Shown: positions 42,972-52,566, counted from the first letter of the stretch. The stretch: 64,000 nt of DNA from an uncultured Flaviramulus sp. (GCA_947487155.1 CANKVS010000015.1:1-64000); one strand, 5' to 3'. Made by a program: numbers and translations. Notes: a model not told the origin generated them from the letters alone.

Positions 42972-43340
42972 ATGGTACAACAAGAATCAAGACTTAAAGT
43001 AGCAGATAACACTGGAGCAAAGGAAGTTTTAACTATCCGTGTTTTAGGTGGTACTAAAAGAAGATACGCCTCTGTAGGAGACAAAATTGTTGTTTCTGTA
43101 AAAGATGCAACTCCTAATGGAAACATAAAAAAAGGAGCTGTTTCTACTGCAGTTGTTGTACGTACTAAGAAAGAAGTAAGACGACCAGATGGATCTTATA
43201 TAAGATTTGATGATAACGCTTGTGTTTTATTAAACCCAACGGGTGAGATGAGAGGAACACGTGTTTTTGGTCCTGTTGCAAGAGAGCTTCGTGATAAACA
43301 ATTCATGAAGATTGTATCATTAGCACCAGAAGTGCTTTAA
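42972..43340 (+). CDS. rplN: 50S ribosomal protein L14
   Basis: A 122-residue L14: [19 protein letters not shown] at the start, and the family signature [23 protein letters not shown] at the C terminus. A repeat-filled 85-base gap follows. Confidence 0.98.
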   Translation: MVQQESRLKVADNTGAKEVLTIRVLGGTKRRYASVGDKIVVSVKDATPNGNIKKGAVSTAVVVRTKKEVRRPDGSYIRFDDNACVLLNPTGEMRGTRVFGPVARELRDKQFMKIVSLAPEVL

Positions 43341-43353
43341 TAATATAAGATGA

Positions 43354-43422
43354 TAGTCTTTAGTTAATAGGCGTTAGAATTTTTTTCTACCAACAACTAC
43401 CAACTACCGACTAAAAACTAAG
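43354..43422 (+). repeat. Spacer repeat before rplX
   Basis: TAGTCTTTAGTTAATAGG and CGTTAGAAT on the left, ACCAACAACTACCAACTACC and GACTAAAAACTAAG on the right. It is an imperfect palindrome of the same family as 46511-46595, 49074-49160 and 49558-49649. It ends 3 bases before the rplX start. Confidence 0.65.
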
Positions 43423-43425
43423 AAA

Positions 43426-43737
43426 ATGGGAAAGCTTAAAATAAAATCAGGAGATACTGTTAAAGTAATTGCTGGAGACCATAAAGGATCTGAAGGTAAA
43501 GTACAAAAGGTATTGATTGCTAAGAACAAAGCGATTGTTGAGGGTGTAAATATGGTAAAGAAACATACTAAACCAAGTGCACAAAATCCTCAAGGAGGAA
43601 TCGTAGAAAAAGAAGCTGCTATTCATATTTCAAACTTATCGTTGTTAACCTCAAAAGGAGAAACAACACGAGTTGGTTATAAAATAGAAGGCGATAAAAA
43701 AGTAAGATTTTCAACAAAATCTAATGAAGTAATATAG
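43426..43737 (+). CDS. rplX: 50S ribosomal protein L24
   Basis: A 103-residue L24 with a KOW motif at the N terminus ([20 protein letters not shown]). An initiator of large-subunit assembly. Two bases before rplE. Confidence 0.97.
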   Translation: MGKLKIKSGDTVKVIAGDHKGSEGKVQKVLIAKNKAIVEGVNMVKKHTKPSAQNPQGGIVEKEAAIHISNLSLLTSKGETTRVGYKIEGDKKVRFSTKSNEVI

Positions 43738-43739
43738 TT

Positions 43740-44291
43740 ATGGCATATTCACCTAGACTTAAAGAAGAGTATAAAAACAGAGTAATTGCAGCTCTTACAG
43801 AAGAATTTGGATATAATAATGTTATGCAAGTTCCTAAACTAACTAAGATAGTTATATCTAAAGGTGTTGGAGCAGCAGTAGCAGACAAAAAGTTAATTGA
43901 CTACGCAGTAGAAGAATTAACTACTATATCTGGACAAAAAGCTATATCAACATTATCTAAAAAAGATGTTGCATCATTTAAATTACGTAAAGGGATGCCA
44001 ATTGGGGCTAAAGTGACTTTACGTGGCGAAAGAATGTACGAGTTTTTAGATCGTTTAGTAACATCTGCCTTACCTCGCGTAAGAGATTTTAACGGTATAA
44101 AAGCTACTGGATTTGATGGAAGAGGTAACTACAATTTAGGAGTTACTGAACAAATTATATTCCCGGAGATTAATATCGATAAGGTCAATAAAATCTCTGG
44201 TATGGATATTACATTTGTAACTACCGCAGATACAGATAAAGAAGCAAAATCATTATTAACTGAATTAGGGTTACCTTTTAAAAAGAACTAA
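43740..44291 (+). CDS. rplE: 50S ribosomal protein L5
   Basis: A 183-residue L5 that binds 5S rRNA in the central protuberance. Motifs: [31 protein letters not shown] and [10 protein letters not shown]. Three bases before rpsN. Confidence 0.97.
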   Translation: MAYSPRLKEEYKNRVIAALTEEFGYNNVMQVPKLTKIVISKGVGAAVADKKLIDYAVEELTTISGQKAISTLSKKDVASFKLRKGMPIGAKVTLRGERMYEFLDRLVTSALPRVRDFNGIKATGFDGRGNYNLGVTEQIIFPEINIDKVNKISGMDITFVTTADTDKEAKSLLTELGLPFKKN

Positions 44292-44294
44292 GTT

Positions 44295-44564
44295 ATGGCT
44301 AAAGAATCAATGAAAGCCCGTGAGGTAAAAAGAGCTAAAACAGTAGCTAAATATGCTGAAAAACGTAAAGCTTTAAAAGAAGCTGGAGATTATGAAGCCT
44401 TGCAAAAGTTACCTAAAAATGCTTCTCCGATTAGAATGCATAACAGATGTAAACTTACTGGAAGACCTAAAGGGTATATGAGAACTTTCGGAATCTCTCG
44501 TGTAACATTCAGAGAAATGGCTAACCAAGGTTTAATACCAGGTGTTAGAAAAGCAAGTTGGTAA
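44295..44564 (+). CDS. rpsN: 30S ribosomal protein S14
   Basis: An 89-residue S14 without the CxxC pairs of the zinc-binding type. The conserved region [20 protein letters not shown] is present. A 78-base gap before rpsH holds a small hairpin with GGTTTT and AAAACC arms. Confidence 0.97.
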   Translation: MAKESMKAREVKRAKTVAKYAEKRKALKEAGDYEALQKLPKNASPIRMHNRCKLTGRPKGYMRTFGISRVTFREMANQGLIPGVRKASW

Positions 44565-44642
44565 AAAAAAAGAATTATAAATTGGTTTTAGGTTCAACCT
44601 GAAGAGTTCGGGATTGAAAACCATTACCGCAAATTAATACAT

Positions 44643-45041
44643 ATGTATACAGATCCAGTATCGGATTATCTTACAAGAATTAGAAACGCAGTGCGTGCTA
44701 ACCATAGAGTGGTTGAGATTCCTGCATCTAATTTAAAAAAGGACATCACTAAAATATTATTCGAACAAGGATATATTTTAAGTTATAAGTTTGATGATTC
44801 TTCAGTACAAGGTTCAATTAAAATTGCCCTTAAGTACAATCAAGACACAAAAGAGCCAGTAATTAAAAGATTACAACGTATTAGTAAACCGGGTTTACGT
44901 AAATACGCAGGTGCTAACGAGTTACCTAGAATCCTTAATGGACTTGGTGTTGCTATTGTTTCTACTTCTCATGGAGTAATGACAGGTAAACAAGCCAAAA
45001 GAGATAATGTAGGTGGCGAAGTTTTATGTTACGTTTACTAA
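44643..45041 (+). CDS. rpsH: 30S ribosomal protein S8
   Basis: A 132-residue S8: DPVSDYLTRIRNAVRANHR at the N terminus and ISTSHGVMTGKQAKRDNVGG-like C-terminal signature. It is the regulator of the spc operon in E. coli; regulation here is not known. 18 bases before rplF. Confidence 0.97.
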   Translation: MYTDPVSDYLTRIRNAVRANHRVVEIPASNLKKDITKILFEQGYILSYKFDDSSVQGSIKIALKYNQDTKEPVIKRLQRISKPGLRKYAGANELPRILNGLGVAIVSTSHGVMTGKQAKRDNVGGEVLCYVY

Positions 45042-45059
45042 TTTTAAAGCCAGAAAGAA

Positions 45060-45602
45060 ATGTCAAGAATAGGAAATAATCCAGTAGCCATTCCAGAAGG
45101 TGTAACAGTTGATGTTAAAGATAACGTTGTAACTGTAAAAGGAAAATTAGGAGAGTTAACACAAAATTTTGATTCTATCGAAATTAAAGTTAAAGACGGA
45201 AATGTTTTAGTAACACGTTCTTCTGATTCTAAAGATCAAAAAGCAAAACATGGTTTATACAGATCATTAATGTATAACATGATTGAAGGTGTATCAAAAG
45301 GATGGACTAAAGAATTAGAATTGGTTGGTGTAGGTTATAGAGCATCAAACCAAGGACAAAAATTAGATTTAGCTTTAGGTTTTTCTCATAATATTGTTTT
45401 AAATATTGCTCCAGAAGTAAAAGTGGAAACAATTTCAGAAAAAGGAAAAAACCCATTAGTTAAGTTAACATCATTTGATAAACAATTAGTTGGTCAAGTC
45501 GCAGCAAAAATTCGTGGTTTTAGAAGACCTGAACCTTACAAAGGAAAAGGAGTTAAGTTTGTTGGTGAGGAAATAAGAAGAAAAGCAGGTAAATCAGCTT
45601 AA
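45060..45602 (+). CDS. rplF: 50S ribosomal protein L6
   Basis: A 180-residue L6 of two related domains, with the signature [19 protein letters not shown] near the C terminus. Ten bases before rplR. Confidence 0.98.
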   Translation: MSRIGNNPVAIPEGVTVDVKDNVVTVKGKLGELTQNFDSIEIKVKDGNVLVTRSSDSKDQKAKHGLYRSLMYNMIEGVSKGWTKELELVGVGYRASNQGQKLDLALGFSHNIVLNIAPEVKVETISEKGKNPLVKLTSFDKQLVGQVAAKIRGFRRPEPYKGKGVKFVGEEIRRKAGKSA

Positions 45603-45612
45603 TAAATTAGTT

Positions 45613-45969
45613 ATGGCATTAACAAAGAACCAAAGAAGATTAAGAATAAAAAACAGAATTCGTAAGATAGTTTCTGGTACAGAAGCTAGACCAAGATTAA
45701 CTGTTTATAGAAGTAATAAAGAAATTTATGCTCAAATAGTTGATGATGTATCTGGTAAAACTATCAGTGCTGCATCTTCTAGAGATAAAGATATTAGTTC
45801 TGCAAAAGGAAACAAATCAGAAGTAGCAGCCTTAGTAGGTAAAGCTATTGCTGAAAAAGCTTTAAAGGCAGGTGTTGAGACAATTGCTTTCGATAGAGGT
45901 GGGTATTTATATCACGGTAGAGTAAAATCATTAGCTGAAGGTGCTAGAGAAGGCGGACTTAAATTCTAA
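45613..45969 (+). CDS. rplR: 50S ribosomal protein L18
   Basis: A 118-residue L18 that binds 5S r[23 protein letters not shown] and [20 protein letters not shown] are conserved. Six bases before rpsE. Confidence 0.97.
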   Translation: MALTKNQRRLRIKNRIRKIVSGTEARPRLTVYRSNKEIYAQIVDDVSGKTISAASSRDKDISSAKGNKSEVAALVGKAIAEKALKAGVETIAFDRGGYLYHGRVKSLAEGAREGGLKF

Positions 45970-45975
45970 GAAATT

Positions 45976-46500
45976 ATGTTTAAAAAATATAAAAGTGCAG
46001 AGTTAGTAAAACCAGGTGGATTAGATCTTAAAGATCGTTTAGTTGGTGTGCAAAGAGTTACAAAAGTAACTAAAGGTGGTAGAGCATTCGGTTTTTCAGC
46101 TATTGTTGTAGTTGGTGATGAAGCTGGTGTTGTAGGACAAGGTTTAGGAAAATCTAAAGATGTTGCTAGTGCTATTGCAAAGGCCGTTGAAGATGCTAAG
46201 AAAAACCTAGTAAGAATTCCTATTATAAAAGGAACCTTACCACACGAACAAAAAGGGAAATATGGTGGAGCAAGAGTAAATATTATTCCTGCTGCTCCTG
46301 GTACAGGTGTAATTGCAGGTGGAGCTGTTAGAACCGTACTTGAGGCCGTTGGTGTACATGATGTATTATCAAAATCTCAAGGATCTTCTAATCCTCATAA
46401 TGTAGTAAAAGCAACTTTTGATGCGTTATTACAATTAAGAGATGCTAATGCAATTGCTAGAGATAGAGGTATTTCACTTGAACAAGTTTTTAACGCTTAA
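45976..46500 (+). CDS. rpsE: 30S ribosomal protein S5
   Basis: A 174-residue S5: double-stranded-RNA-binding part with [19 protein letters not shown] and the C-terminal domain ([18 protein letters not shown]). A repeat-filled gap of 102 bases follows before rpmD. Confidence 0.98.
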   Translation: MFKKYKSAELVKPGGLDLKDRLVGVQRVTKVTKGGRAFGFSAIVVVGDEAGVVGQGLGKSKDVASAIAKAVEDAKKNLVRIPIIKGTLPHEQKGKYGGARVNIIPAAPGTGVIAGGAVRTVLEAVGVHDVLSKSQGSSNPHNVVKATFDALLQLRDANAIARDRGISLEQVFNA

Positions 46501-46510
46501 AATAAGACAT

Positions 46511-46595
46511 TAGTCTTTAGTAAGTTAGACGCTAGAATATTTAAGAGGATTATTAATTTAGAGTTCTAACGACTAACAGCTAACAACTAAAAACT
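46511..46595 (+). repeat. Spacer repeat before rpmD
   Basis: TAGTCTTTAGTAAGTTAGAC and GCTAGAAT on the left, AGTTCTAACGACTAACAGC and TAACAACTAAAAACT on the right. Same family as the repeats before rplX, rpsM and rpsK. It ends 7 bases before the rpmD start. Confidence 0.7.
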
Positions 46596-46602
46596 GAAAA
46601 AA

Positions 46603-46782
46603 ATGGCAAAAATTAAAGTAAAAAAAGTTAAAAGCGCAATCAATCGTACGCAAAGACAAAAAAGAACTTTAGAAGCTCTAGGTCTTAAAAAGATTGGTCA
46701 AGTAAAAGAGCACGAGGCTACACCTAATATTTTAGGTATGGTTGCTAAAGTTTCACATTTAGTTTCTGTAGAGGAAGCTTAA
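46603..46782 (+). CDS. rpmD: 50S ribosomal protein L30
   Basis: A 59-residue L30, too short to stand out among open frames but in the right place between rpsE and rplO. It reads MAKIKVKKVKSAINRTQRQ and continues with RTLEALGLKKIGQVKEH, TPNILGMVAKVSHLVSVEE. The stop is at 46780-46782, 15 bases before rplO. Confidence 0.95.
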   Translation: MAKIKVKKVKSAINRTQRQKRTLEALGLKKIGQVKEHEATPNILGMVAKVSHLVSVEEA

Positions 46783-46797
46783 AAATATAAACTGAAA

Positions 46798-47250
46798 ATG
46801 GATTTAAGTAATTTAAAACCTGCAGAAGGTTCAGTAAAAAACCAAGGAAAAAGAATAGGTAGAGGACAAGGTTCTGGAAAAGGTGGTACGGCAACTCGTG
46901 GTCACAAAGGAGCTAAATCGCGTTCTGGTTATTCTAAAAAGCTAGGATTTGAAGGTGGTCAAATGCCACTTCAAAGACGTGTGCCTAAGTTTGGTTTTAC
47001 TAACATTAACCGTGTAGAGTATCAAGGTATTAATTTGGATACGTTGCAACAATTGGTTGATGATAAGAAAATTAAAGATACCGTAGATTTTGATACGTTA
47101 TTATCTACCCGTTTAGCTGGAAAAAATGATTTAGTTAAAATTTTGGGTAGAGGTGAATTAAAAGCAAAATTAAAAGTATCTGCTCATAAGTTTACCGCTT
47201 CAGCAAAAGCTGCTATAGAAGCTGCAGGAGGAGAAGCTGTAACATTATAA
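46798..47250 (+). CDS. rplO: 50S ribosomal protein L15
   Basis: A 150-residue L15: GRGQGSGKGGTATRGHKGAK in the Gly-rich N-terminal part and GFEGGQMPLQRRVPKFGF. 15 bases before secY. Confidence 0.98.
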   Translation: MDLSNLKPAEGSVKNQGKRIGRGQGSGKGGTATRGHKGAKSRSGYSKKLGFEGGQMPLQRRVPKFGFTNINRVEYQGINLDTLQQLVDDKKIKDTVDFDTLLSTRLAGKNDLVKILGRGELKAKLKVSAHKFTASAKAAIEAAGGEAVTL

Positions 47251-47265
47251 TTTGTAGTTATACCT

Positions 47266-48624
47266 ATGAAATTTATAGAATCAATAAAAAATGTTTGGAA
47301 AATTGAGGAACTAAGAGATAGAATCTTACTTACGTTAAGTATACTATTAGTCTATCGTTTTGGAGCACAAGTTGTGCTGCCTCTTATAGATTTTGCTAAG
47401 TTAGACGGTCTTAAAGGTAATGCCGACGAAGGTGGTCTTATTTGGTTAATTAATGCTTTTACAGGTGGAGGATTTTCTAATGCTTCGGTATTTGCTTTAG
47501 GAATCATGCCTTACATTTCTGCTTCTATTGTGGTACAGTTAATGGGAATTGCTATTCCGTATTTGCAAAAACTGCAAAAAGAAGGTGCAAGTGGTCAAAA
47601 GAAAATCACACAAATAACACGTTGGTTAACTATTGCTATTTGTTTATTACAAGCTCCAGCTTATTTAGCGGGCTTACCTTCATTAACTGGCGCAGGGTCT
47701 TTAAGCGGTCTTTTGGTTGATGGTGCTTCTACAACAATATTTATGTTTTCTTCGGTTTCTATCCTAGTAACAGGGTGTATTTTCGCCATGTGGTTAGGAG
47801 AAAAGATTACCGATAGAGGTATAGGTAATGGTATATCATTATTAATTATGGTTGGTATTATTGCTACATTGCCACAGGCCTTTTTGCAAAATGCTGCAAC
47901 ACGTTTAGAAGGTAACAATGTGATGTTGATTCTTTTTGAATTGGTAATATGGTTTGTAATTATTTTATTGTCTATATTATTAGTAATGGCTGTTAGAAAA
48001 ATTGCTGTGCAATATGCAAGAAGAACCGCTTCTGGTGGTTACGAAAAAAGCGCAGCAGGAGGATCTAGACAATATATTCCTTTAAAACTGAATGCATCTG
48101 GTGTAATGCCCATTATATTTGCACAAGCTATTATGTTTGTACCTAGCTTAATAGGTAGTAATTTATTAAAAGATACTGCTACAGGAGCTTGGATGCAAGC
48201 TCAGTTTTCAGACTTATTTGGTTTCTGGTACAATCTTGTATTTGCTTTATTAATTATAATATTTACATACTTTTATACGGCAATTACGGTACCAACTAAT
48301 AAAATGGCAGACGATTTAAAGCGTAGTGGTGGTTTTATTCCTGGTATTCGCCCAGGGTCTGAAACGTCAGAATATTTAGATAAAATAATGTCTCAAATTA
48401 CCTTGCCAGGCTCTATATTTTTAGCACTTATAGCTGTGTTTCCAGCGTTTATTGTTAAGCTTATGGATGTACAAGCAGGTTGGGCATTGTTTTTTGGTGG
48501 AACCTCACTATTAATTATGGTTGGCGTTGCTATTGATACAATGCAACAAGTAAACTCTTACTTGTTAAATAGACATTATGATGGCTTGATGAAAACAGGT
48601 AAAAATAGAAAAGCAGTACAGTAG
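47266..48624 (+). CDS. secY: Preprotein translocase subunit SecY
   Basis: A 452-residue integral membrane protein with ten predicted spans: the central channel of the Sec translocon, which exports the signal-peptide proteins of this window. Family signatures are GIMPYISASIVVQLM and IRPGSETSEYLDKIM. Located between rplO and infA as in many bacteria. Confidence 0.98.
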   Translation: MKFIESIKNVWKIEELRDRILLTLSILLVYRFGAQVVLPLIDFAKLDGLKGNADEGGLIWLINAFTGGGFSNASVFALGIMPYISASIVVQLMGIAIPYLQKLQKEGASGQKKITQITRWLTIAICLLQAPAYLAGLPSLTGAGSLSGLLVDGASTTIFMFSSVSILVTGCIFAMWLGEKITDRGIGNGISLLIMVGIIATLPQAFLQNAATRLEGNNVMLILFELVIWFVIILLSILLVMAVRKIAVQYARRTASGGYEKSAAGGSRQYIPLKLNASGVMPIIFAQAIMFVPSLIGSNLLKDTATGAWMQAQFSDLFGFWYNLVFALLIIIFTYFYTAITVPTNKMADDLKRSGGFIPGIRPGSETSEYLDKIMSQITLPGSIFLALIAVFPAFIVKLMDVQAGWALFFGGTSLLIMVGVAIDTMQQVNSYLLNRHYDGLMKTGKNRKAVQ

Positions 48625-48639
48625 CTTAATATATATACT

Positions 48640-48855
48640 ATGGCAAAACAAGCAGCAATAGAACAAGACGGAACAATTATAGAAGCATTATCAAATGCCA
48701 TGTTTCGTGTAGAATTAGAAAATGGTCACATTGTGACAGCACATATTTCTGGTAAAATGCGTATGCATTACATTAAATTATTACCAGGAGATAAAGTAAA
48801 ATTAGAAATGAGTCCTTACGATTTAACGAAGGCTCGAATAACTTATAGATACTAA
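48640..48855 (+). CDS. infA: Translation initiation factor IF-1
   Basis: A 71-residue OB-fold protein: [20 protein letters not shown] and [19 protein letters not shown] are the typical IF-1 sequences. It binds the A site during initiation. 15 bases after secY; a repeat follows. Confidence 0.98.
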   Translation: MAKQAAIEQDGTIIEALSNAMFRVELENGHIVTAHISGKMRMHYIKLLPGDKVKLEMSPYDLTKARITYRY

Positions 48856-48860
48856 TTAAG

Positions 48861-48937
48861 AAGTTAAAAGTTAAAAGTTAAAAGTTGTAAAGTAATTTGC
48901 TAAACTTTTAAACTTTCAAATTTTTAAACTTTCAAAC
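48861..48937 (+). repeat. GTTAAAAGTT-type spacer repeat before rpmJ
   Basis: GTTAAAAGTTAAAAGTTAAA-like units on the left and AAACTTTTAAACTTTCAAAT-like units on the right form a long imperfect inverted repeat. It ends 9 bases before the rpmJ start. The right half is the same type as 8006-8043. Confidence 0.6.
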
Positions 48938-48946
48938 TATTTAAAG

Positions 48947-49063
48947 ATGAAAGTAAGAGCATCAGTTAAAAAAAGAAGTGCAGATTGTAAAATCGTGCGC
49001 AGAAAAGGTAGACTTTACGTAATAAACAAAAAGAATCCTAGATTCAAACAAAGACAAGGTTAA
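48947..49063 (+). CDS. rpmJ: 50S ribosomal protein L36
   Basis: A 38-residue L36: [20 protein letters not shown], then [18 protein letters not shown]. Only one cysteine is present; the three other zinc ligands of the classical C-x2-C-x12-C-x4-H pattern are Ser, Asn and Phe, so it is a zinc-independent form. In the conserved position between infA and rpsM. Confidence 0.96.
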   Translation: MKVRASVKKRSADCKIVRRKGRLYVINKKNPRFKQRQG

Positions 49064-49073
49064 TTTAGACATG

Positions 49074-49160
49074 AGTCATTAGTAATTTAGACGTTAGATG
49101 AATCTGTTCGAAATCGAGAGGTTTAGGATTCTAACAACTAAAAACTAACACTAGAAACTA
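49074..49160 (+). repeat. Spacer repeat before rpsM
   Basis: TAGACGTTAGATGAATCTGT on the left, GGTTTAGGATTCTAACAAC and TAACACTAGAAACTA on the right. Clearly homologous to 49558-49649 (shared TTTAGACGTT, GAATCTGTT, AGGTTTAGGATTCTA). Ends 8 bases before the rpsM start. Confidence 0.75.
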
Positions 49161-49168
49161 AAAAAAAT

Positions 49169-49543
49169 ATGGCAAGAATTGCAGGTGTAGACATACCAAA
49201 ACAAAAAAGGGGAGTTATCTCTTTAACTTATATCTACGGAGTAGGTAGAAGTAGAGCTCAAGAAATTTTAGCAACAGCTAAAGTTGATGAAAGTATTAAA
49301 GTTCAAGATTGGACTGATGATCAAATAGCTGGCATTCGTGAAGCTGTTGGTTCATTCACAATCGAAGGTGAATTACGTTCTGAAACACAATTAAACATTA
49401 AGCGATTAATGGATATTGGATGTTACAGAGGTATTCGTCACAGATCTGGTCTTCCATTAAGAGGACAACGTACTAAGAACAACTCTAGAACGAGAAAAGG
49501 TAGAAGAAAAACTGTTGCAAACAAGAAAAAAGCAACTAAGTAA
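49169..49543 (+). CDS. rpsM: 30S ribosomal protein S13
   Basis: A 124-residue S13: [34 protein letters not shown] with a helix-two-turn-helix, and the basic tail [19 protein letters not shown]. First gene of the alpha-operon part. Confidence 0.98.
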   Translation: MARIAGVDIPKQKRGVISLTYIYGVGRSRAQEILATAKVDESIKVQDWTDDQIAGIREAVGSFTIEGELRSETQLNIKRLMDIGCYRGIRHRSGLPLRGQRTKNNSRTRKGRRKTVANKKKATK

Positions 49544-49557
49544 TAATTAGAAATATT

Positions 49558-49649
49558 TAGTCTTTAGTCTTTAGACGTTGGAAAGAATCTGTTTGAAATT
49601 ATAAAGGTTTAGGATTCTAGCGACTATCAACTAAACAACTAAGCACTAG
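49558..49649 (+). repeat. Spacer repeat before rpsK
   Basis: TAGTCTTTAGTCTTTAGACG and TTGGAAAGAATCTGTTTG on the left, AGGTTTAGGATTCTAGCGAC and TATCAACTAAACAACTAAGC on the right. It is the nearest relative of 49074-49160 and ends 5 bases before the rpsK start. Confidence 0.75.
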
Positions 49650-49654
49650 AAAAT

Positions 49655-50038
49655 ATGGCAAAAACAAGCACAAAAAAACGTAAAGTTATAGTAGACGCTG
49701 TTGGTGAAGCACACGTTACAGCTTCTTTTAATAACATTATTATTTCACTTACCAACAAAAAAGGAGACGTTATTTCATGGTCTTCGGCTGGTAAAATGGG
49801 ATTTAGAGGATCTAAGAAAAATACACCTTACGCTGCTCAATTAGCTGCTGAAGATGCTGCAAAAGTAGCACAAGAAGCAGGTTTAAAGAAAGTAAAAGTT
49901 TACGTAAAAGGACCAGGAAATGGTAGAGAATCTGCTATTCGTTCTATTCATAATTCAGGTATTGAAGTAACAGAAATTATTGATGTTACACCATTACCAC
50001 ATAATGGATGTCGTCCTCCAAAACGTAGAAGAGTATAA
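49655..50038 (+). CDS. rpsK: 30S ribosomal protein S11
   Basis: A 127-residue S11: [19 protein letters not shown] and the C-terminal [17 protein letters not shown]. Interacts with the mRNA path. A 182-base gap with a terminator-like hairpin follows. Confidence 0.98.
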   Translation: MAKTSTKKRKVIVDAVGEAHVTASFNNIIISLTNKKGDVISWSSAGKMGFRGSKKNTPYAAQLAAEDAAKVAQEAGLKKVKVYVKGPGNGRESAIRSIHNSGIEVTEIIDVTPLPHNGCRPPKRRRV

Positions 50039-50067
50039 TAATTCAGAATTCGGAATTTTGAATTTAA

Positions 50068-50104
50068 AAATTAATACCATTAGAAACTCTAATGGTGTTA
50101 ATTT
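50068..50104. terminator. Terminator-like hairpin between rpsK and rpsD
   Basis: A 17-bp stem with one G-T position: AAATTAATACCATTAGA (50068-50084) against 50088-50104, loop AAC, followed by T6 at 50102-50107. It is as strong as the clear terminators in this window but lies inside the ribosomal cluster. Intergenic DNA 50041-50065 before it has a weaker AATTC-rich palindrome. Confidence 0.6.
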
Positions 50105-50110
50105 TTTGCA

Positions 50111-50118
50111 TAAATTTG
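50111..50118 (+). promoter_or_regulatory. Putative -7 element upstream of rpsD
   Basis: TAAATTTG matches TAnnTTTG and lies directly after the terminator-like hairpin. No TTTG is found at the ideal -33 distance. If used, transcription would begin near 50125, giving about 95 bases of leader before rpsD. Confidence 0.4.
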
Positions 50119-50220
50119 CAAACCGAAAAATAATAATAACAAGTATCAACAAGAGATTTAATGATTATCGAAGGATAAGATTAAGACCTTAATTCATAAT
50201 CACTCTTAAAAACAATTAAA

Positions 50221-50826
50221 ATGGCAAGATATACTGGTCCTAAAACTAAAATAGCTCGTAAATTTGGCGAAGCTATTTTTGGAGAAGATAAATCTTTCGA
50301 GAAAAGAAATTATCCTCCAGGTCAACACGGAAACGCAAGACGTCGTGGAAAAAAATCTGAATATGCTATACAATTAGCAGAAAAGCAAAAAGCAAAATAC
50401 TCTTATGGTATTTTGGAAAAGCAATTCAGAAATATGTTTAAAAAAGCAACAGCTTCTAGAGGAATTACAGGTGAGGTTTTATTACAACTTTGTGAATCTA
50501 GATTAGATAATGTTGTTTTTAGAATGGGTATTGCTCCTTCAAGAAGCGGTGCAAGACAATTAGTATCTCACAGACACATTACAGTAAACGGCGAGTTGGT
50601 AAACATACCATCTTACCAATTAAAAGCTGGAGATGTTGTTGCTGTAAGAGAAAAATCTAAATCGCTTGAAGCTATCGAAAGATCACTTTCAAATTCAAGT
50701 ACAGTATACGAATGGATTACATGGAATAACGATACTAAATCTGGAACATATGTTTCTGTTCCTGCAAGAATTCAAATTCCAGAAAACATCAACGAGCAAT
50801 TCATCGTCGAATTATACTCTAAATAA
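50221..50826 (+). CDS. rpsD: 30S ribosomal protein S4
   Basis: A 201-residue S4 with the S4 RNA-binding domain ([35 protein letters not shown]). A primary binder of 16S rRNA; in E. coli it represses the alpha operon. The preceding gap contains hairpin structures that could be its leader. Confidence 0.98.
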   Translation: MARYTGPKTKIARKFGEAIFGEDKSFEKRNYPPGQHGNARRRGKKSEYAIQLAEKQKAKYSYGILEKQFRNMFKKATASRGITGEVLLQLCESRLDNVVFRMGIAPSRSGARQLVSHRHITVNGELVNIPSYQLKAGDVVAVREKSKSLEAIERSLSNSSTVYEWITWNNDTKSGTYVSVPARIQIPENINEQFIVELYSK

Positions 50827-50921
50827 TAAATTAATCATATTGGTATTTAGCCAAAGGGTTTATTAGTCTTCTTCAAACTTATAAACCGCGCAACTAAATA
50901 ACAATTAAAACGAAGAAAAAT

Positions 50922-51914
50922 ATGGCAATATTTAATTTTCAGAAGCCCGACAAAGTAATCATGATCGATTCAACAGATTTTGAAGGCAAATTCGAATTTC
51001 GCCCTTTAGAACCTGGTTACGGATTAACTGTAGGTAATGCACTAAGAAGAGTTTTATTATCTTCTTTAGAAGGATTTGCAATTACATCGGTTAGAATTGA
51101 AGGTGTAGATCATGAGTTTTCTGCAATTGCAGGCGTTGTTGAAGATGTTACAGAAATTATTTTAAATTTAAAACAAGCACGTTTTAAAAGACAAATAGAA
51201 GATATAGATAACGAGTCTATTTCTATTTCAATTTCTGGGCAAGAACAGATTACAGCTGGTGATTTTCAAAAATTTATTTCAGGGTTTCAAGTATTAAATT
51301 CAGAATTAGTAATCTGTAACTTAGATCCTAAAGTGAATTTCAATATGGAAATTACTATTGAAAAAGGTAGAGGTTATGTACCTGCAGAAGAAAACAAAAA
51401 AGCTGCTGCACCTATTGGTACAATCTTTACAGATTCAATATATACACCAATAAAAAATGTTAAATATAGCATTGAGAACTATCGTGTTGAACAAAAAACG
51501 GATTACGAAAAGTTAGTTTTTGAAATTCAAACAGACGGTTCAATTACACCTCAAGATGCTTTAACAGAAGCTGCTAAAACGTTAATTCACCACTTCATGT
51601 TATTCTCTGATGAGCGTATTACATTAGAAGCTGATGAGATTGCACAAACTGAAACGTATGATGAGGAATCATTACATATGCGCCAGTTGCTTAAAACTAA
51701 GTTAATTGATATGGACTTGTCTGTTCGTGCACTTAACTGTTTAAAAGCTGCAGAAGTTGATACTTTAGGAGACTTAGTATCATTTAATAAAAATGACTTA
51801 ATGAAATTCAGAAACTTTGGTAAAAAATCGTTAACAGAGCTTGAAGAGCTTGTAAATGTTAAAGGTTTAAACTTTGGTATGGATTTAAGTAAATATAAAT
51901 TAGATAAAGATTAA
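50922..51914 (+). CDS. rpoA: RNA polymerase subunit alpha
   Basis: A 330-residue alpha subunit. N-terminal dimerisation/assembly domain ([20 protein letters not shown]) and C-terminal DNA-binding domain ([35 protein letters not shown]). 95 bases after rpsD with nothing notable between. Confidence 0.98.
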   Translation: MAIFNFQKPDKVIMIDSTDFEGKFEFRPLEPGYGLTVGNALRRVLLSSLEGFAITSVRIEGVDHEFSAIAGVVEDVTEIILNLKQARFKRQIEDIDNESISISISGQEQITAGDFQKFISGFQVLNSELVICNLDPKVNFNMEITIEKGRGYVPAEENKKAAAPIGTIFTDSIYTPIKNVKYSIENYRVEQKTDYEKLVFEIQTDGSITPQDALTEAAKTLIHHFMLFSDERITLEADEIAQTETYDEESLHMRQLLKTKLIDMDLSVRALNCLKAAEVDTLGDLVSFNKNDLMKFRNFGKKSLTELEELVNVKGLNFGMDLSKYKLDKD

Positions 51915-51973
51915 TTAATCATATTTTGCTCCTCGCAAGTCGAGTTTAGTAGCAAGATGATAAAACAAATGTC

Positions 51974-52447
51974 ATGAGACACGGAAAAAAAATCAATCAC
52001 TTAGGTAGAAAAACTGCTCACAGAAAATCAATGTTGGCTAATATGGCTTGTTCTTTAATAGAGCACAAACGTATTAATACAACTGTTGCTAAAGCGAAAG
52101 CTTTAAAGCAATTTGTTGAACCAATGATTACAAAATCTAAAGAAGACACAACGCATAACAGACGTATTGTTATGGCGCGTTTAAGACAAAAAGATGCTGT
52201 AACAGAATTGTTTAGAGATGTAGCAACTAAAATAGGTGATAGACCAGGAGGTTATACAAGAATTATTAAACTTGGTAATCGTTTAGGTGATAATGCAGAT
52301 ATGGCAATGATAGAGCTTGTAGATTACAACGAGCTTTACAATGCTGGTAAAAAAGAGAAGAAAACAACTAGAAGAAGTAGAAGAGGAGGATCAAAACCTG
52401 CCGCTGCTGTTCCAGTTGAAACTCAAGCATCAAACGAAGAAGAATAA
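51974..52447 (+). CDS. rplQ: 50S ribosomal protein L17
   Basis: A 157-residue L17: [20 protein letters not shown], and [20 protein letters not shown]. It has a charged tail of about 35 residues ([17 protein letters not shown] to NEEE) beyond the E. coli length. Last gene of the cluster, with a terminator after it. Confidence 0.98.
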   Translation: MRHGKKINHLGRKTAHRKSMLANMACSLIEHKRINTTVAKAKALKQFVEPMITKSKEDTTHNRRIVMARLRQKDAVTELFRDVATKIGDRPGGYTRIIKLGNRLGDNADMAMIELVDYNELYNAGKKEKKTTRRSRRGGSKPAAAVPVETQASNEEE

Positions 52448-52474
52448 ATGTTAATAATCATTTAATATATAAAG

Positions 52475-52504
52475 GATAAACTATTTTAGTTTATCTTTTT
52501 TTTT
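52475..52504 (+). terminator. Terminator of the ribosomal protein cluster
   Basis: GATAAACTA (52475-52483) pairs with TAGTTTATC (52487-52495), followed by a run of nine T. Confidence 0.85.
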
Positions 52505-52525
52505 GTGCAATTTTGCGAAACTTTC

Positions 52526-52545
52526 ATTCCTGCGCAGGCAGGGAT
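52526..52545. repeat. REP-like hairpin upstream of carA
   Basis: ATTCCTGC-GCAG-GCAGGGAT, the same family as 9424-9443. It lies between the cluster terminator and the carA start, and is within an open frame upstream of carA that is not part of the protein. Confidence 0.65.
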
Positions 52546-52566
52546 CTTTTGAATATAAGAAAACAC

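Noticed and set aside
42630..42983. 117-codon frame opposite rpmC-rpsQ
   Set aside because: It spans three real ribosomal gene boundaries on the other strand and has no recognisable features.
48861..49649. Possible CRISPR array in the regularly spaced repeats of the ribosomal cluster
   Set aside because: The repeats are separated by ribosomal genes, are imperfect, and have no spacers of constant length or cas genes.
52513..52566. Upstream start for carA at 52513
   Set aside because: The extra codons come from a hairpin repeat; family alignment from memory starts near the ATG at 52567.
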